Shown in pieces: positions 1 through 7,419 of a stretch of DNA of 11,808 nt. The DNA is from Desulfobacteraceae bacterium. GTDB taxonomy: Bacteria; Desulfobacterota; Desulfobacteria; Desulfobacterales; JAABPS01. The notes beneath the pieces are model-generated. The model saw only the letters and a list, made by a program, of their open reading frames with translations. It was not told the DNA's origin and made no database searches. The DNA is taken from contig JAABPS010000051.1 in the NCBI GenBank assembly GCA_011391835.1, positions 1 through 11,808 on the forward strand, read 5' to 3'. The translations under genes and the position numbers were made by a program. Position 1 is the first letter of the stretch, and every line of letters starts with the position of its first letter.

Positions 1-1
1 T

Positions 2-538
2 GCCTGTCTCATCTTTATTGGCTTTTCCGGATGCAACAATATGGATCAAAATGAAGGACTTACCGAAGCCAATACCAAGATTTCAAAGCTCACCGCCGAA
101 AACAAAAAACTCCAGAATCAAAACAGCGATCTTGTTCAGCAGCAGGAAGCCCTGCTGATAAATCATGAAGAATTGAAAGAATGGACGAAAAAATTAGTGG
201 ACGGTTATGGTCCCGGCATCTGGTACATGGATGAATCAACTCTGCCCGTTTTCATTAAGCCTGTTCCATCTGGAGGCATTCAAGAAATCATTCAAGAACT
301 TAATTTAAAATTTAAACAGGACAGCCTTCCTTTAATAACGTTAACACATGCCAGCGGAAACATCGCATACGTTCATATTGATAACGCCGACCAGCTCACC
401 CAGCGAATGGGAACTCACGGCTCAACCAGCTACATCAACGCGGTGACGTATTCATTGGCCTCTGTTGAGAGGATTGATTGCGTGTGGTTTGATTTCAAAG
501 AAGGCGACCATGCGATTCCCGGGAAATATTGCAGGTAG
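2..538 (+). CDS. Lipoprotein with coiled coil and GerMN-like C-terminal domain (5' end outside window)
   Basis: The frame is open from the first codon of the window and its start lies upstream. The first visible residues are hydrophobic and end in a lipobox (F-S-G-C, Cys codon at 32-34), so this is the end of a lipoprotein signal peptide and the ATG at 41 is internal. After the Cys comes a charged, Gln/Lys/Leu-rich stretch of about 45 residues that looks like a coiled coil. The last ~100 residues (hydrophobic strands, then a G-x-x-G-S-x-x-Y-I-N-x-V-x-Y-S-L helix, an acidic F-D-F strand and E-G-D-H near the end) resemble a GerMN-type domain, known from spore-germination and cell-envelope proteins. 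That assignment is by pattern only. The protein is probably anchored in the outer membrane and faces the periplasm. The role is unknown. The stop codon is TAG at 536-538. Confidence 0.75.
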   Translation, partial: ACLIFIGFSGCNNMDQNEGLTEANTKISKLTAENKKLQNQNSDLVQQQEALLINHEELKEWTKKLVDGYGPGIWYMDESTLPVFIKPVPSGGIQEIIQELNLKFKQDSLPLITLTHASGNIAYVHIDNADQLTQRMGTHGSTSYINAVTYSLASVERIDCVWFDFKEGDHAIPGKYCR

Positions 539-775
539 TTTTCAATAAAATCCTCCCATGTTTATCCAAAAAACCTATCATCTCATTTCCTCTTAAAAAT
601 AGTTTTACTTTTTCTGCTTTTTCAAGTCATATCGTGTCCGAGCCATCCCTTTATTTGCAAAGCAAAAAAGTCTTTTAAATTAAACCATATTGAATTATAT
701 GATTTCATAGAATGAATTTTTAAATTTGATCTGGCTATAGTGTAAAAAAACTTACAATTACAAAAGGAGGTTCAG

Positions 776-1483
776 ATGACTAAGAAGTTCTCATTGATGA
801 TGGTGTTAATCTTTTCGCTGCTTTTCAGCTACGCCTGTGGTGTTGCCTTAAAACACATTCCAAGCCAAAATCTAAACGACTTAACTGCCAAGAGGTCTTC
901 AAAAATCATTGTTGCCGATATTGGAGATGCAAGAATTGACGAATCTCCGGATAGAATCGGCCAAGGTGTATCCTACTGGCTACCCGTTAGTTTTTATGCC
1001 AGAGATGAACAAGAAAAAGAACTTCCCGTTTCATTTTATATAGCAGATAGCCTTAGAGAAGACCTTGGCAAAATTGGATATAATGCACGCTTAGCAAATG
1101 ATATTCAATCGCGTACTCCGCTAAGCCTGGAGGAAGCTAAAATTGCCGCAAAAAAACAAAACATGGACTATCTCATCACCACCAAATTAATAGATGGTAA
1201 AACAAATTTCTGGGGGTTTATCATAATACCATTTGTCGAACCCATCTGGACCAGGCTTGAACTTGAATGCCAAATTATTAATCTAAAGAATAAAAACGAT
1301 GTCGTCCCAATCAAAACGTATAAAAAAGAAATTGAGTGGTATTTTGCTAAAATTACGATTCTTGACGCGGTATTTGACGCAGGTTTATTTGGAAAAATCT
1401 GGCATCAAACTGCGTGGGGAAAAACAGTCATTTCAGAAGCTTTAGCACAAACCGCTAAACAGATTTCAGAAAATATAAAGTAA
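776..1483 (+). CDS. Predicted lipoprotein of unknown function
   Basis: The gene encodes 235 residues and has a strong Shine-Dalgarno sequence (AAGGAGG, 764-770) five bases before the ATG. The N-terminus is a short basic region, a hydrophobic core and Cys21 preceded by S-Y-A, which fits a lipoprotein signal peptide, although Ser at -3 is not the commonest residue. Gly at +2 does not signal inner-membrane retention, so outer-membrane sorting is likely. The mature part alternates beta strands (I-I-V-A-D-I near residue 43) with helices and includes a segment around residues 130-150 (D-Y-L-I-T-T-K-L). This layout recalls small periplasmic lipoproteins that bind or assemble other envelope components, but I do not recognise the family. 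It is flanked by 237 and 308 bases of AT-rich DNA and appears to be transcribed on its own. Confidence 0.8.
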   Translation: MTKKFSLMMVLIFSLLFSYACGVALKHIPSQNLNDLTAKRSSKIIVADIGDARIDESPDRIGQGVSYWLPVSFYARDEQEKELPVSFYIADSLREDLGKIGYNARLANDIQSRTPLSLEEAKIAAKKQNMDYLITTKLIDGKTNFWGFIIIPFVEPIWTRLELECQIINLKNKNDVVPIKTYKKEIEWYFAKITILDAVFDAGLFGKIWHQTAWGKTVISEALAQTAKQISENIK

Positions 1484-1515
1484 TGATACCATTTTCAGTT
1501 GGCCTAAATGCAATA

Positions 1516-1589
1516 GCTCCATTTTGCTCGACCCAATTGTGTCCATTTATTTATAGTAGGCGAACATATATGGCCGGACAAAATGGAGC
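1516..1589. repeat. Short inverted-repeat element, possible IS/MITE remnant
   Basis: The 11-base arm GCTCCATTTTG (1516-1526) is matched exactly in reverse complement by CAAAATGGAGC (1579-1589), with 52 bases between. A related sequence, GTCCATTT (1541-1548), lies inside. Repeated terminal-type motifs of this kind occur at the ends of some transposons, so the 74-base unit could be a non-autonomous element or the joined ends of a deleted insertion sequence. No flanking target-site duplication is obvious. A long hairpin in the lipoprotein transcript is the other reading. Confidence 0.4.
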
Positions 1590-1732
1590 CCACAAATCTA
1601 ATTGACATCGATATAGTGGTACTTGGACGACAATTCCTGTCATTGACCAACCCATATCTGCAATATGCATTTTTGACCTTTTTGGGGTTAATCAAAATAC
1701 CTATCCTTTTATAATCTTAGCAAAATTCCTCC

Positions 1733-1763
1733 TTGACATTTTTATGGTTTCATTCAATATAGT
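1733..1763 (+). promoter_or_regulatory. Putative sigma70-type promoter of the PadR operon with overlapping dyad
   Basis: TTGACA (1733-1738) is a perfect -35 hexamer. TATAGT (1758-1763) is a 5/6 -10 hexamer with a rather long 19-bp spacer. The -35 element begins with TTGAC and the sequence just after the -10 ends in its reverse complement GTCAA (1762-1766), so an imperfect dyad spans the promoter. PadR regulators commonly repress their own operon through dyads over the promoter, which fits, but operator identity is inferred. Confidence 0.5.
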
Positions 1764-1791
1764 CAATTTCAAATATTTAAAATGAACCAAC

Positions 1792-2370
1792 ATGATGGAT
1801 CTTCAGTTAATCATAATGGGCCTTTTAATGAAAGGCCCCGCTCACGGGTATGACCTGAAACAGATGCTGGAAAAAGAGCTCAGCCCTTTTTTCTATGTTT
1901 CCGCTGCACCGCTTTACTACACCTTGAAAAAGCTTGAACAGGATGAAATGGTCAGCAGCTGGTCAACCGTATCCGGTAAGAGACCAAAGAAGCAAATATA
2001 TAGCCTGACACCCAAGGGCAAAGCGGAAATCAAAGATACGTTATTAAAAAACATATCATATCTGCACCGCCCCTTTTTAAACCTAGACATTTCCCTCTAT
2101 TTTCTTGATTTCCTGGATCCAGAAGAAGTTGTAAAAACATTAAAAGAACGGATGAAGGAGACACGCAAACTTAAATTTTTACTAAGCCGTCAAAAAAAGG
2201 CCTTAACCGATGATCCAGCCCGAAAAAGAGAATATATCATCACAACCCATAATTTGCGGTTTGCAGAAGCGGAATTGAATTTTGTCAAAGATTTAATCAG
2301 TGCATTTTCTCAGGGGCATTTGAATGGGACAGATGTATTTGAGGTAAAAGAAAACCATGATCGTCGGTGA
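1792..2370 (+). CDS. PadR family transcriptional regulator
   Basis: The gene encodes 192 residues. Residues 3-87 form the PadR winged helix-turn-helix: the L-L-M-K-G-P-A-H-G-Y-D-L-K pattern at 11-23, the A-P-L-Y-Y-T-L-K-K-L-E recognition helix at 39-49, and the wing with K-x-Y-S-L-T-P-K-G at 67-76. The remainder is a helical C-terminal dimerisation domain of the PadR_C/Vir_act_alpha_C kind, and the length is normal for the two-domain subfamily. PadR proteins repress neighbouring genes until a small ligand, classically a phenolic acid for the founder member, releases them. This gene opens the operon and its 3' end overlaps the next gene by 14 bases, so it most likely controls the ligase-transporter genes. 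No clear Shine-Dalgarno sequence precedes the start; ATG codons at 1792 and 1795 are adjacent and either could be used. Confidence 0.9.
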   Translation: MMDLQLIIMGLLMKGPAHGYDLKQMLEKELSPFFYVSAAPLYYTLKKLEQDEMVSSWSTVSGKRPKKQIYSLTPKGKAEIKDTLLKNISYLHRPFLNLDISLYFLDFLDPEEVVKTLKERMKETRKLKFLLSRQKKALTDDPARKREYIITTHNLRFAEAELNFVKDLISAFSQGHLNGTDVFEVKENHDRR

Positions 2371-4654
2371 ATACTTACAGGTTCAGGCTCAGAAGCGCCC
2401 CGATAAAGTTGCCGTGATTTGCAACGATGCACAGTTGACCTTTTTTGAACTCAACCACCAGACCAACATGCTGGCCAACTGGTTGCTGGATCAAGGCTTA
2501 AAAAAAGGCGACCGTGCAGTAATGCTGATACCCAACTGCGCGGAGTTTGCTGTTGTCTATTTTGCCCTGATGAAAATCGGTGTTATTGCTGTTATTCTTG
2601 ACTTTCGTCTTAGCCCTCCAGAAATGTCACCGCTGTTTGATGAAACAGAAGCCAAAGTTTTGATCACCCATTCCAAGCAAAAGACTTTTGCGGTCAGAAT
2701 GCTTCGGGAAAAAGCTCGTCTGAATTGTGTAGTTCTTCTGGACAGGGAAAATGAAATAAATAATACTGATAACGGCCTTGATCTGTATGAAAATATCATG
2801 AACGACGGAAACGCGCAGGAGCCGAATGTATCGTTGAGCGAACAGGACGAAGCGCTGTATCTATATACGTCCGGTACCACAGGAAAGCCCAAAGGTGTTG
2901 TTCTCACCTACGACCATCTCTCCTATTTCCCTGAATCCATGAAGGCGATGCTGCCATTAACTGAAGACGACGTTCAAGGCTCTGTACTTCCCATGTCGCA
3001 TATCTCCGGACCGATTGTTTTAAATCAGATCGTCGATATCGGTCACACCCTTGTCATCATCGACGAAATGCGGCCCAAGAAGATTTTAGAAGAGGTGCAG
3101 AGAAACCACATCAACTACTTTCATGCTGTGCCGCCCATTTTTCAAATGATTCTTAACCTTCCCAGCCGCGAGCGGTATGATCTTAGCAGCCTTCGTTTTG
3201 TCGCCATGATGGGAACTGTTGTGGCAGAAGAGCTCATGACTAAATGGCTTGAAGAATATCCTCACTGCCCGCCGCTTCAGGGATATGGAGCTACGGAGAC
3301 GTCACCGCTCATTACACTCACCCGCTATGATGACGCGCGTCAAAAAATGGCCAGTGCAGGCCGTATGGTTCCAAGGGCGGAAATCAAGGTAATAGACAAA
3401 GACGGCAAATCGCTGCCTCCCGGAGAAGTGGGAGAAGTCATCGCCCGCGGCCCCCAGATTATGAAGGAGTACTTTAAAAACCCCAAAGCCACTGAGCAAA
3501 AAATTCAAAAAGGCTGGTATTATACAGGAGATCTTGGCAAATTTGATGACAACGGCTACATTTACATCCTTGGGCGGGCGGATGACATGATTATTACAGG
3601 AGGAATGAATGTGTATCCTTCTGAAATTGAAAATGTGCTCGTTGCTCATGACAAGGTAGCGGAAGCCGCCGTTGTCGGGGTGCCCGACCCTGAAAGGGGG
3701 CAAGTCTTAAAAGCGGTGGTGGTTCCCAAAGTAGGCGAGGAAGTATCCAAACGGGAATTGCTGAAATTCTGCAGGAGTCAGCTTGCGAATTTTAAAATAC
3801 CCAAGTTTCTTGAAATCAGAGACACCCTTCCCAGATCCCGAACCGGCAAAGTGGCCAAGCGGGAGTTAAAATCCGTTGAAGGGGAACTTAAAAAATTCCG
3901 GGAATTTTTAGCAGACCACAGAAAGCTCATCGGCCCGTCGATTCTCCTTGCGGTCTGGTTTCTTGTTACCGCCACCCGGATAGTGGATCCCTTTTTCCTG
4001 CCTTCTCCCGTCACAGTTGGAAAACAGCTTGTGTCTATGCTTATACAGGCAGATATATATCAGCATCTTTTAAAAACATTTTATCGCATGATGATGGGAT
4101 ATCTGCTGGCCGTAGCCATTGGTGTTCCGTTGGGTATTATTCTCGGGTATTGGGAAAAAGTGTATGAATCTGTGGAATTTATTATTGATTTTTTCCGCTC
4201 ATTTCCCGCAACAGCCATGTTCCCGCTTTTTATGCTCGCCTTTGGCCTTGGCGATGGGTCTAAAATTGCGCTGGTGGTGTTCGGGTGCGCCCTGCTTATT
4301 CTGGTGAATACCACCTACGGCGTCCGCGGATGCAGCCGCACTCGAAAAATGGTCGCCCAAACCATGAAAGCATCGGAAGCGTATATCATGGCAAAAGTGG
4401 TCCTTCCGGAATCGCTTCCACAGATTGCCGCAGGCATGCGGCTTGCCCTTTCGCTGAGCCTTATCATCATCGTCGTTCTGGAAATGTTTATTGGAACCAC
4501 CAAAGGGCTGGGATTTTTGATCTATAATGCTCATATGACCTATCAGGTAGCAGACATGTACGCTTTTATCGTTTTGGCAGGGCTGATCGGCTATTTTATC
4601 AACCAGGGATTTGTTAAACTGGAAGACAAAATTATTCACTGGGCAGGAAGATAG
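2357..4654 (+). CDS. Acyl-CoA ligase fused in frame to an ABC transporter permease
   Basis: This 765-residue protein has two complete halves. Residues 1-505 are an AMP-forming acyl-CoA synthetase: P-loop-like Y-T-S-G-T-T-G-K-P-K-G at 170-180, Y-G-A-T-E-T at 310-315, Y-T-G-D at 389-392, hinge G-R-A-D-D at 406-410, and the catalytic Lys498 in R-T-G-K-V-A-K-R-E-L, which normally lies close to the C-terminus of such enzymes. A charged linker (about 505-523) leads into a permease of the SsuC/TauC class (524-765): a first membrane segment at 524-542, L-P-S-P before residue 553, R-x-x-x-G-Y-L-L-A near 577-585, and an EAA-type loop from Glu674 to about 690. No ATG lies between Met417 and Met561, the latter being after the first membrane segment, so separate translation of the permease is unlikely. 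The ligase should make a CoA thioester via an acyl-adenylate. A cytoplasmic N-terminus puts it beside the channel exit. Each domain assignment is firm; coupling of transport to activation is inference. Confidence 0.92.
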   Translation: MIVGEYLQVQAQKRPDKVAVICNDAQLTFFELNHQTNMLANWLLDQGLKKGDRAVMLIPNCAEFAVVYFALMKIGVIAVILDFRLSPPEMSPLFDETEAKVLITHSKQKTFAVRMLREKARLNCVVLLDRENEINNTDNGLDLYENIMNDGNAQEPNVSLSEQDEALYLYTSGTTGKPKGVVLTYDHLSYFPESMKAMLPLTEDDVQGSVLPMSHISGPIVLNQIVDIGHTLVIIDEMRPKKILEEVQRNHINYFHAVPPIFQMILNLPSRERYDLSSLRFVAMMGTVVAEELMTKWLEEYPHCPPLQGYGATETSPLITLTRYDDARQKMASAGRMVPRAEIKVIDKDGKSLPPGEVGEVIARGPQIMKEYFKNPKATEQKIQKGWYYTGDLGKFDDNGYIYILGRADDMIITGGMNVYPSEIENVLVAHDKVAEAAVVGVPDPERGQVLKAVVVPKVGEEVSKRELLKFCRSQLANFKIPKFLEIRDTLPRSRTGKVAKRELKSVEGELKKFREFLADHRKLIGPSILLAVWFLVTATRIVDPFFLPSPVTVGKQLVSMLIQADIYQHLLKTFYRMMMGYLLAVAIGVPLGIILGYWEKVYESVEFIIDFFRSFPATAMFPLFMLAFGLGDGSKIALVVFGCALLILVNTTYGVRGCSRTRKMVAQTMKASEAYIMAKVVLPESLPQIAAGMRLALSLSLIIIVVLEMFIGTTKGLGFLIYNAHMTYQVADMYAFIVLAGLIGYFINQGFVKLEDKIIHWAGR

Positions 4655-4710
4655 CAACCTGCATATACAGTGAACGAACACAAAAAGAATGTTTAAAAAA
4701 AGGAGGAAAA

Positions 4711-5646
4711 ATGAAAAAAGTTTTAGCGGCAGTTATCATGATTTTTTTATTGGCGGCAGTTACTGCCTGCCAGAAGCGTGAAGAAGCTGTAAAAATCGGC
4801 CATCTTCAAATTGTGATGAGCCTTCCAACGTATGTGGCTTTTGAAAAAGGCTTCTTTACAGAACAAGGCTTGAAGGTCGAACTGGTTCCCTTTAATTCCG
4901 GAACAGATGTGATCGATGCGCTCATGGCTGGACGGATTGATGCTAATTGTGGAAGCTCCAGTACCGGTCACTGGTTTGCCGCACAAAATGCACCGGACAG
5001 ATTCAAAATATTTCTTATGTATGGCACTACGACACAGAAAGATGACAACACTTTTGTTGTCGTTGTTAAAAAAGATTCTCCCATTAAAGACCTGAAAGGT
5101 CTGGAAGGCAAGAAAGTGGGAACGTTCCCTGGCGCTACATCTGTATCGTTAGCCCGGTTAGCTGTAGCCACTCAAGTTGATCCTAAAAATGTAGTCTTCA
5201 CTGAAATCGCACCACCCAACCTCGTCCCTGCACTGGCTTCCGGACAGATTGATGCGTTTTTCACTCCCGAACCTTTTGGGATGATTGCCATATCTCAGGG
5301 GATCGGAGAATATATGATGAAAAGCCCCCTTAGTTTATTAAACCTCGAGGGAGGCGTTCCAGGAGGCGCATTCTCCTTTACAGCCGATCTGGTGGCAAAC
5401 AGACCCGAGGTTGCCAAAAAAATAAAGGCTGCCATTGATAAGGCAGTCGATTACATTAATGAAGTGCGGCCATTCCTGGCAAAGCATACGGGACTTCCTG
5501 AGCCCGTGGCCATGGCCATCCCATTTGATAAATGGATAAAGCTGGAAGAATGCAATAAAGCTGCAAGCCAGGCATACTTTGATCTTCTCCATAAAGATGG
5601 CGCTTATCCACAACTGCTTGATACTACAGCTCTTTATTACGAATAG
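4711..5646 (+). CDS. ABC transporter substrate-binding lipoprotein (NMT1/SsuA-like)
   Basis: The gene encodes 311 residues behind a strong Shine-Dalgarno sequence (AGGAGG, 4701-4706). The signal peptide ends in V-T-A-C with lipidated Cys20. The mature protein begins with K-I-G-H-L-Q and continues A-F-E-K-G-F-F-T-E-Q-G-L-K-V-E, then D-V-I-D-A-L-M-A-G-R-I-D-A, the typical opening of NMT1/SsuA-type binding proteins that deliver sulfonates, nitrate, pyrimidine precursors or aromatic acids. Later markers of the second lobe are L-K-G-L-E-G-K-K-V-G and A-L-A-S-G-Q-I-D-A-F-F-T-P-E-P. It lies 56 bases after the fusion gene and one base before the ATPase, so it is the periplasmic capture subunit of the same importer. 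The ligand cannot be read from the sequence; the attached ligase points to a carboxylate. Confidence 0.9.
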   Translation: MKKVLAAVIMIFLLAAVTACQKREEAVKIGHLQIVMSLPTYVAFEKGFFTEQGLKVELVPFNSGTDVIDALMAGRIDANCGSSSTGHWFAAQNAPDRFKIFLMYGTTTQKDDNTFVVVVKKDSPIKDLKGLEGKKVGTFPGATSVSLARLAVATQVDPKNVVFTEIAPPNLVPALASGQIDAFFTPEPFGMIAISQGIGEYMMKSPLSLLNLEGGVPGGAFSFTADLVANRPEVAKKIKAAIDKAVDYINEVRPFLAKHTGLPEPVAMAIPFDKWIKLEECNKAASQAYFDLLHKDGAYPQLLDTTALYYE

Positions 5647-5647
5647 C

Positions 5648-6472
5648 ATGGCACAGGAAAAACCCTATCTGTCTGTGCGCGGTGTAAGTAAGCATTACGA
5701 CACGGCCCCTGATCCCCGTATGGGGAGTGGGGGCCTTCGGGTGCTGGACAACATCTCCTTTACCGCCAAAAAAGGCGAGTTTGTCACCATTGTCGGGCCC
5801 AATGGCTGCGGGAAAAGCACCTTCTTCCGCATGCTCTCGGATATTGAAGAAATGGACTACGGCAAAATCCACATTGCCGGCAAATCCATCCAGGAGGCCA
5901 AAATCGGGTATGTGTTTCAAAACTACCGGGAATCTCTCTTCCCCTGGCGAACATGCATGGGAAATCTGATGGTTCCTCTGGAACTCGACGGCATCCCGCG
6001 CCGTGAACGCAAACAGAAGGTGGAAGACTTTCTCTGGCGGCTGGATATGAGTGTCCGGGAAGATGCCTATCCGTATGAGCTGAGCGGCGGGCAGCAGCAG
6101 ATGCTTTGCATACTCAGGGCTCTGGTGTATGAACCCGATATTCTTCTTCTCGATGAACCGTTTAGTTCGCTGGACTTTCAGACCACCCTTTACATGCATG
6201 ACAAAATCATGGAGGTGTGGGAAAAAACCGGTGTCACCGTCATTTTTATTTCTCACAACATCCAGGAGGCAGTTTATCTGGCTGACAAAGTCGTTGTATT
6301 CAGCAAGCGTCCTGCCCGTGTGGTTGAAGTGATCGAAACGAATCTGCCCCGTCCCCGAGACTATAAGGCCATTGAAACCGATCAGTTTCTGGAAGTAAGA
6401 AACCGGGTCATGGAACTTTTCCGCGAGGAAATTATGGACAGCTTTCTTTTCATGGAGCTCAGCGGTTTCTAA
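5648..6472 (+). CDS. ABC transporter ATP-binding protein (SsuB/TauB-like)
   Basis: The product is 274 residues from ATG 5648. The frame also opens earlier, at 5579 inside the binding-protein gene, but the 5648 start gives the normal family N-terminus and leaves a single base after the upstream TAG, suggesting translational coupling; no strong Shine-Dalgarno sequence is seen. All nucleotide-binding motifs are intact: Walker A G-P-N-G-C-G-K-S-T at 50-58, Q-loop Gln91, signature L-S-G-G-Q at 145-149, Walker B ending in Asp169-Glu170, the S-S-L-D D-loop, and switch His203. It contains a loop of roughly 10 residues (D-P-R-M-G-S-G-G) ahead of the Walker A region. It should energise the fused permease as a dimer on the inner face of the membrane. 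The class usually serves sulfonate, nitrate or carboxylate importers. Confidence 0.92.
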   Translation: MAQEKPYLSVRGVSKHYDTAPDPRMGSGGLRVLDNISFTAKKGEFVTIVGPNGCGKSTFFRMLSDIEEMDYGKIHIAGKSIQEAKIGYVFQNYRESLFPWRTCMGNLMVPLELDGIPRRERKQKVEDFLWRLDMSVREDAYPYELSGGQQQMLCILRALVYEPDILLLDEPFSSLDFQTTLYMHDKIMEVWEKTGVTVIFISHNIQEAVYLADKVVVFSKRPARVVEVIETNLPRPRDYKAIETDQFLEVRNRVMELFREEIMDSFLFMELSGF

Positions 6473-6554
6473 CCTGTTCTCTTATTGCTCAATATGTGCT
6501 ATATAGAAGCATTACGTGGCATACCTGTTATTTAAAAAATAAGGGTTCTTAAGC

Positions 6555-7334
6555 ATGCAAGCTTCCAAAGTAATCAATCATATCGTTCAGTGGCTGGATA
6601 ATTACCTTCAGAAAGCCAAACTAAGCGGCTTTGTTGTTGGCGTTTCAGGTGGAATTGATTCAGCCGTAACCTCTACCCTTTGCGCCAAAACAGGACATCA
6701 GGTGTTATTGCTCAACATGCCTATTTATCAGGCCTCCTGGCAGGTTTCGCTTTCTGAAAAACACATCCAGTGGCTGGAAAAAATATTTAAAAATGCCAGA
6801 GGAGTAAAGATAGAACTCACACCTGCCTTTGCTGCCCTGACAACGACCCTGCCCAGAGACATCCAGGATGAACTGACCATGGCCAATACACGCGCACGGC
6901 TGAGAATGCTGACATTGTATGCAGTGGCATCTCACAACAAAATGCTTGTTGCAGGTACGGGCAATAAAATCGAGGACTTTGGCGTAGGCTTTTTTACCAA
7001 ATATGGAGACGGCGGCGTGGACATCTCACCCATCGCTGATCTAATGAAATCAGAAGTATATGCGCTGGGCAGAGAGCTCGGCATTCATCACGAAATATTG
7101 AGTGCGCCCCCAACTGACGGCCTGTGGGGTGACAATCGGTCCGATGAGAGCCAGATCGGGGCCACCTACGCTGAACTGGAATGGGCCATGACATTTGCCG
7201 CAACAGGAAACGACGAACGTCAACTGGACACAAGACAAAAAGAGGTCCTGGCGATCTATCGGAAATTTTATCAGGCCAACCGGCACAAAATGGATCCCAT
7301 TCCCGTTTGCATCATACCCGATTCATTAAGATAA
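6555..7334 (+). CDS. nadE: NAD(+) synthase, ammonia-dependent
   Basis: This 259-residue cytoplasmic enzyme of the N-type ATP pyrophosphatase superfamily adenylates nicotinate adenine dinucleotide and amidates it with ammonia to give NAD+. The PP-loop S-G-G-I-D-S is at residues 31-36. G-T-G-N-K (134-138) with E-D at 140-141 and K-Y-G-D-G-G-V-D (149-156), followed by I-S-P-I-A-D-L-x-K-S-E-V-Y, are family hallmarks, as is P-T-D-G-L-W with the later D-E-S-Q-I-G. There is no N-terminal glutaminase domain, and the length matches single-domain ammonia-dependent enzymes. A weak Shine-Dalgarno sequence (AAGGG, 6541-6545) precedes the ATG by nine bases. It follows the ABC operon after 82 bases. Read-through from the operon is possible, but a weak extended -10 (TGCTATATA, 6497-6505) could give it its own promoter. 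Confidence 0.93.
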   Translation: MQASKVINHIVQWLDNYLQKAKLSGFVVGVSGGIDSAVTSTLCAKTGHQVLLLNMPIYQASWQVSLSEKHIQWLEKIFKNARGVKIELTPAFAALTTTLPRDIQDELTMANTRARLRMLTLYAVASHNKMLVAGTGNKIEDFGVGFFTKYGDGGVDISPIADLMKSEVYALGRELGIHHEILSAPPTDGLWGDNRSDESQIGATYAELEWAMTFAATGNDERQLDTRQKEVLAIYRKFYQANRHKMDPIPVCIIPDSLR

Positions 7335-7339
7335 CCGGC

Positions 7340-7369
7340 ATATCACCAGTCAGTTTGGCCCAGTGATAT
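7340..7369 (+). repeat. Hairpin just after nadE (weak terminator or transcript-end structure)
   Basis: ATATCAC (7340-7346) pairs perfectly with GTGATAT (7363-7369) around a 16-base loop, starting six bases after the nadE stop. Only a short pyrimidine-rich stretch follows, so it is not a classical rho-independent terminator. It could protect the mRNA end. Confidence 0.35.
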
Positions 7370-7419
7370 TCTTCTGGCTGAAACCTATAACAGGCTGCGC
7401 CAGAGAATTCATTCAGACA

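Larger units (their letters stand above)
1484..1791. other. 308-base AT-rich gap with inverted-repeat element and operon promoter
   Basis: No credible gene is seen here. The minus-strand frame at 1504-1695 has no recognisable motif and no ribosome binding site. The left half carries an 11-bp perfect inverted repeat (1516-1526 and 1579-1589). The right half carries the likely promoter of the PadR operon. TTGAC occurs four times on the + strand (1602, 1643, 1673, 1733), with an inverted copy (GTCAA) at 1762-1766. No rho-independent terminator is visible after the lipoprotein stop. Confidence 0.7.

Noticed and set aside
1504..1695. Minus-strand open frame of 63 codons in the gap before the PadR gene
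   Set aside because: There is no ribosome binding site or recognisable motif, and it covers the inverted repeat. It looks like a chance frame in AT-rich DNA.
4199..4681. Minus-strand open frame (160 codons) opposite the permease domain
   Set aside because: The sense strand encodes an intact permease. The antisense translation is rich in His, Lys and Cys without domain signs, typical of a shadow.
5579..5647. Earlier in-frame ATG for the ABC ATPase inside the binding-protein gene
   Set aside because: It would add 23 residues with no family counterpart and overlap the upstream gene by 68 bases. ATG 5648 gives the usual N-terminus.
5624..6256. Long minus-strand open frame (210 codons) opposite the ABC ATPase
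   Set aside because: It is a shadow of a gene whose sense frame has every ABC motif; the antisense product has no recognisable domain.
6528..6542. AT-only palindrome TTATTT/AAATAA before nadE as a terminator of the ABC operon
   Set aside because: Six A-T pairs with a three-base loop are too weak and no T-run follows.
6555..7334. Idea that nadE reveals the transported acid as nicotinate
   Set aside because: The 82-base gap and a possible separate promoter make operon membership uncertain, and NadE acts on the dinucleotide rather than on free nicotinate. There is too little to support it.
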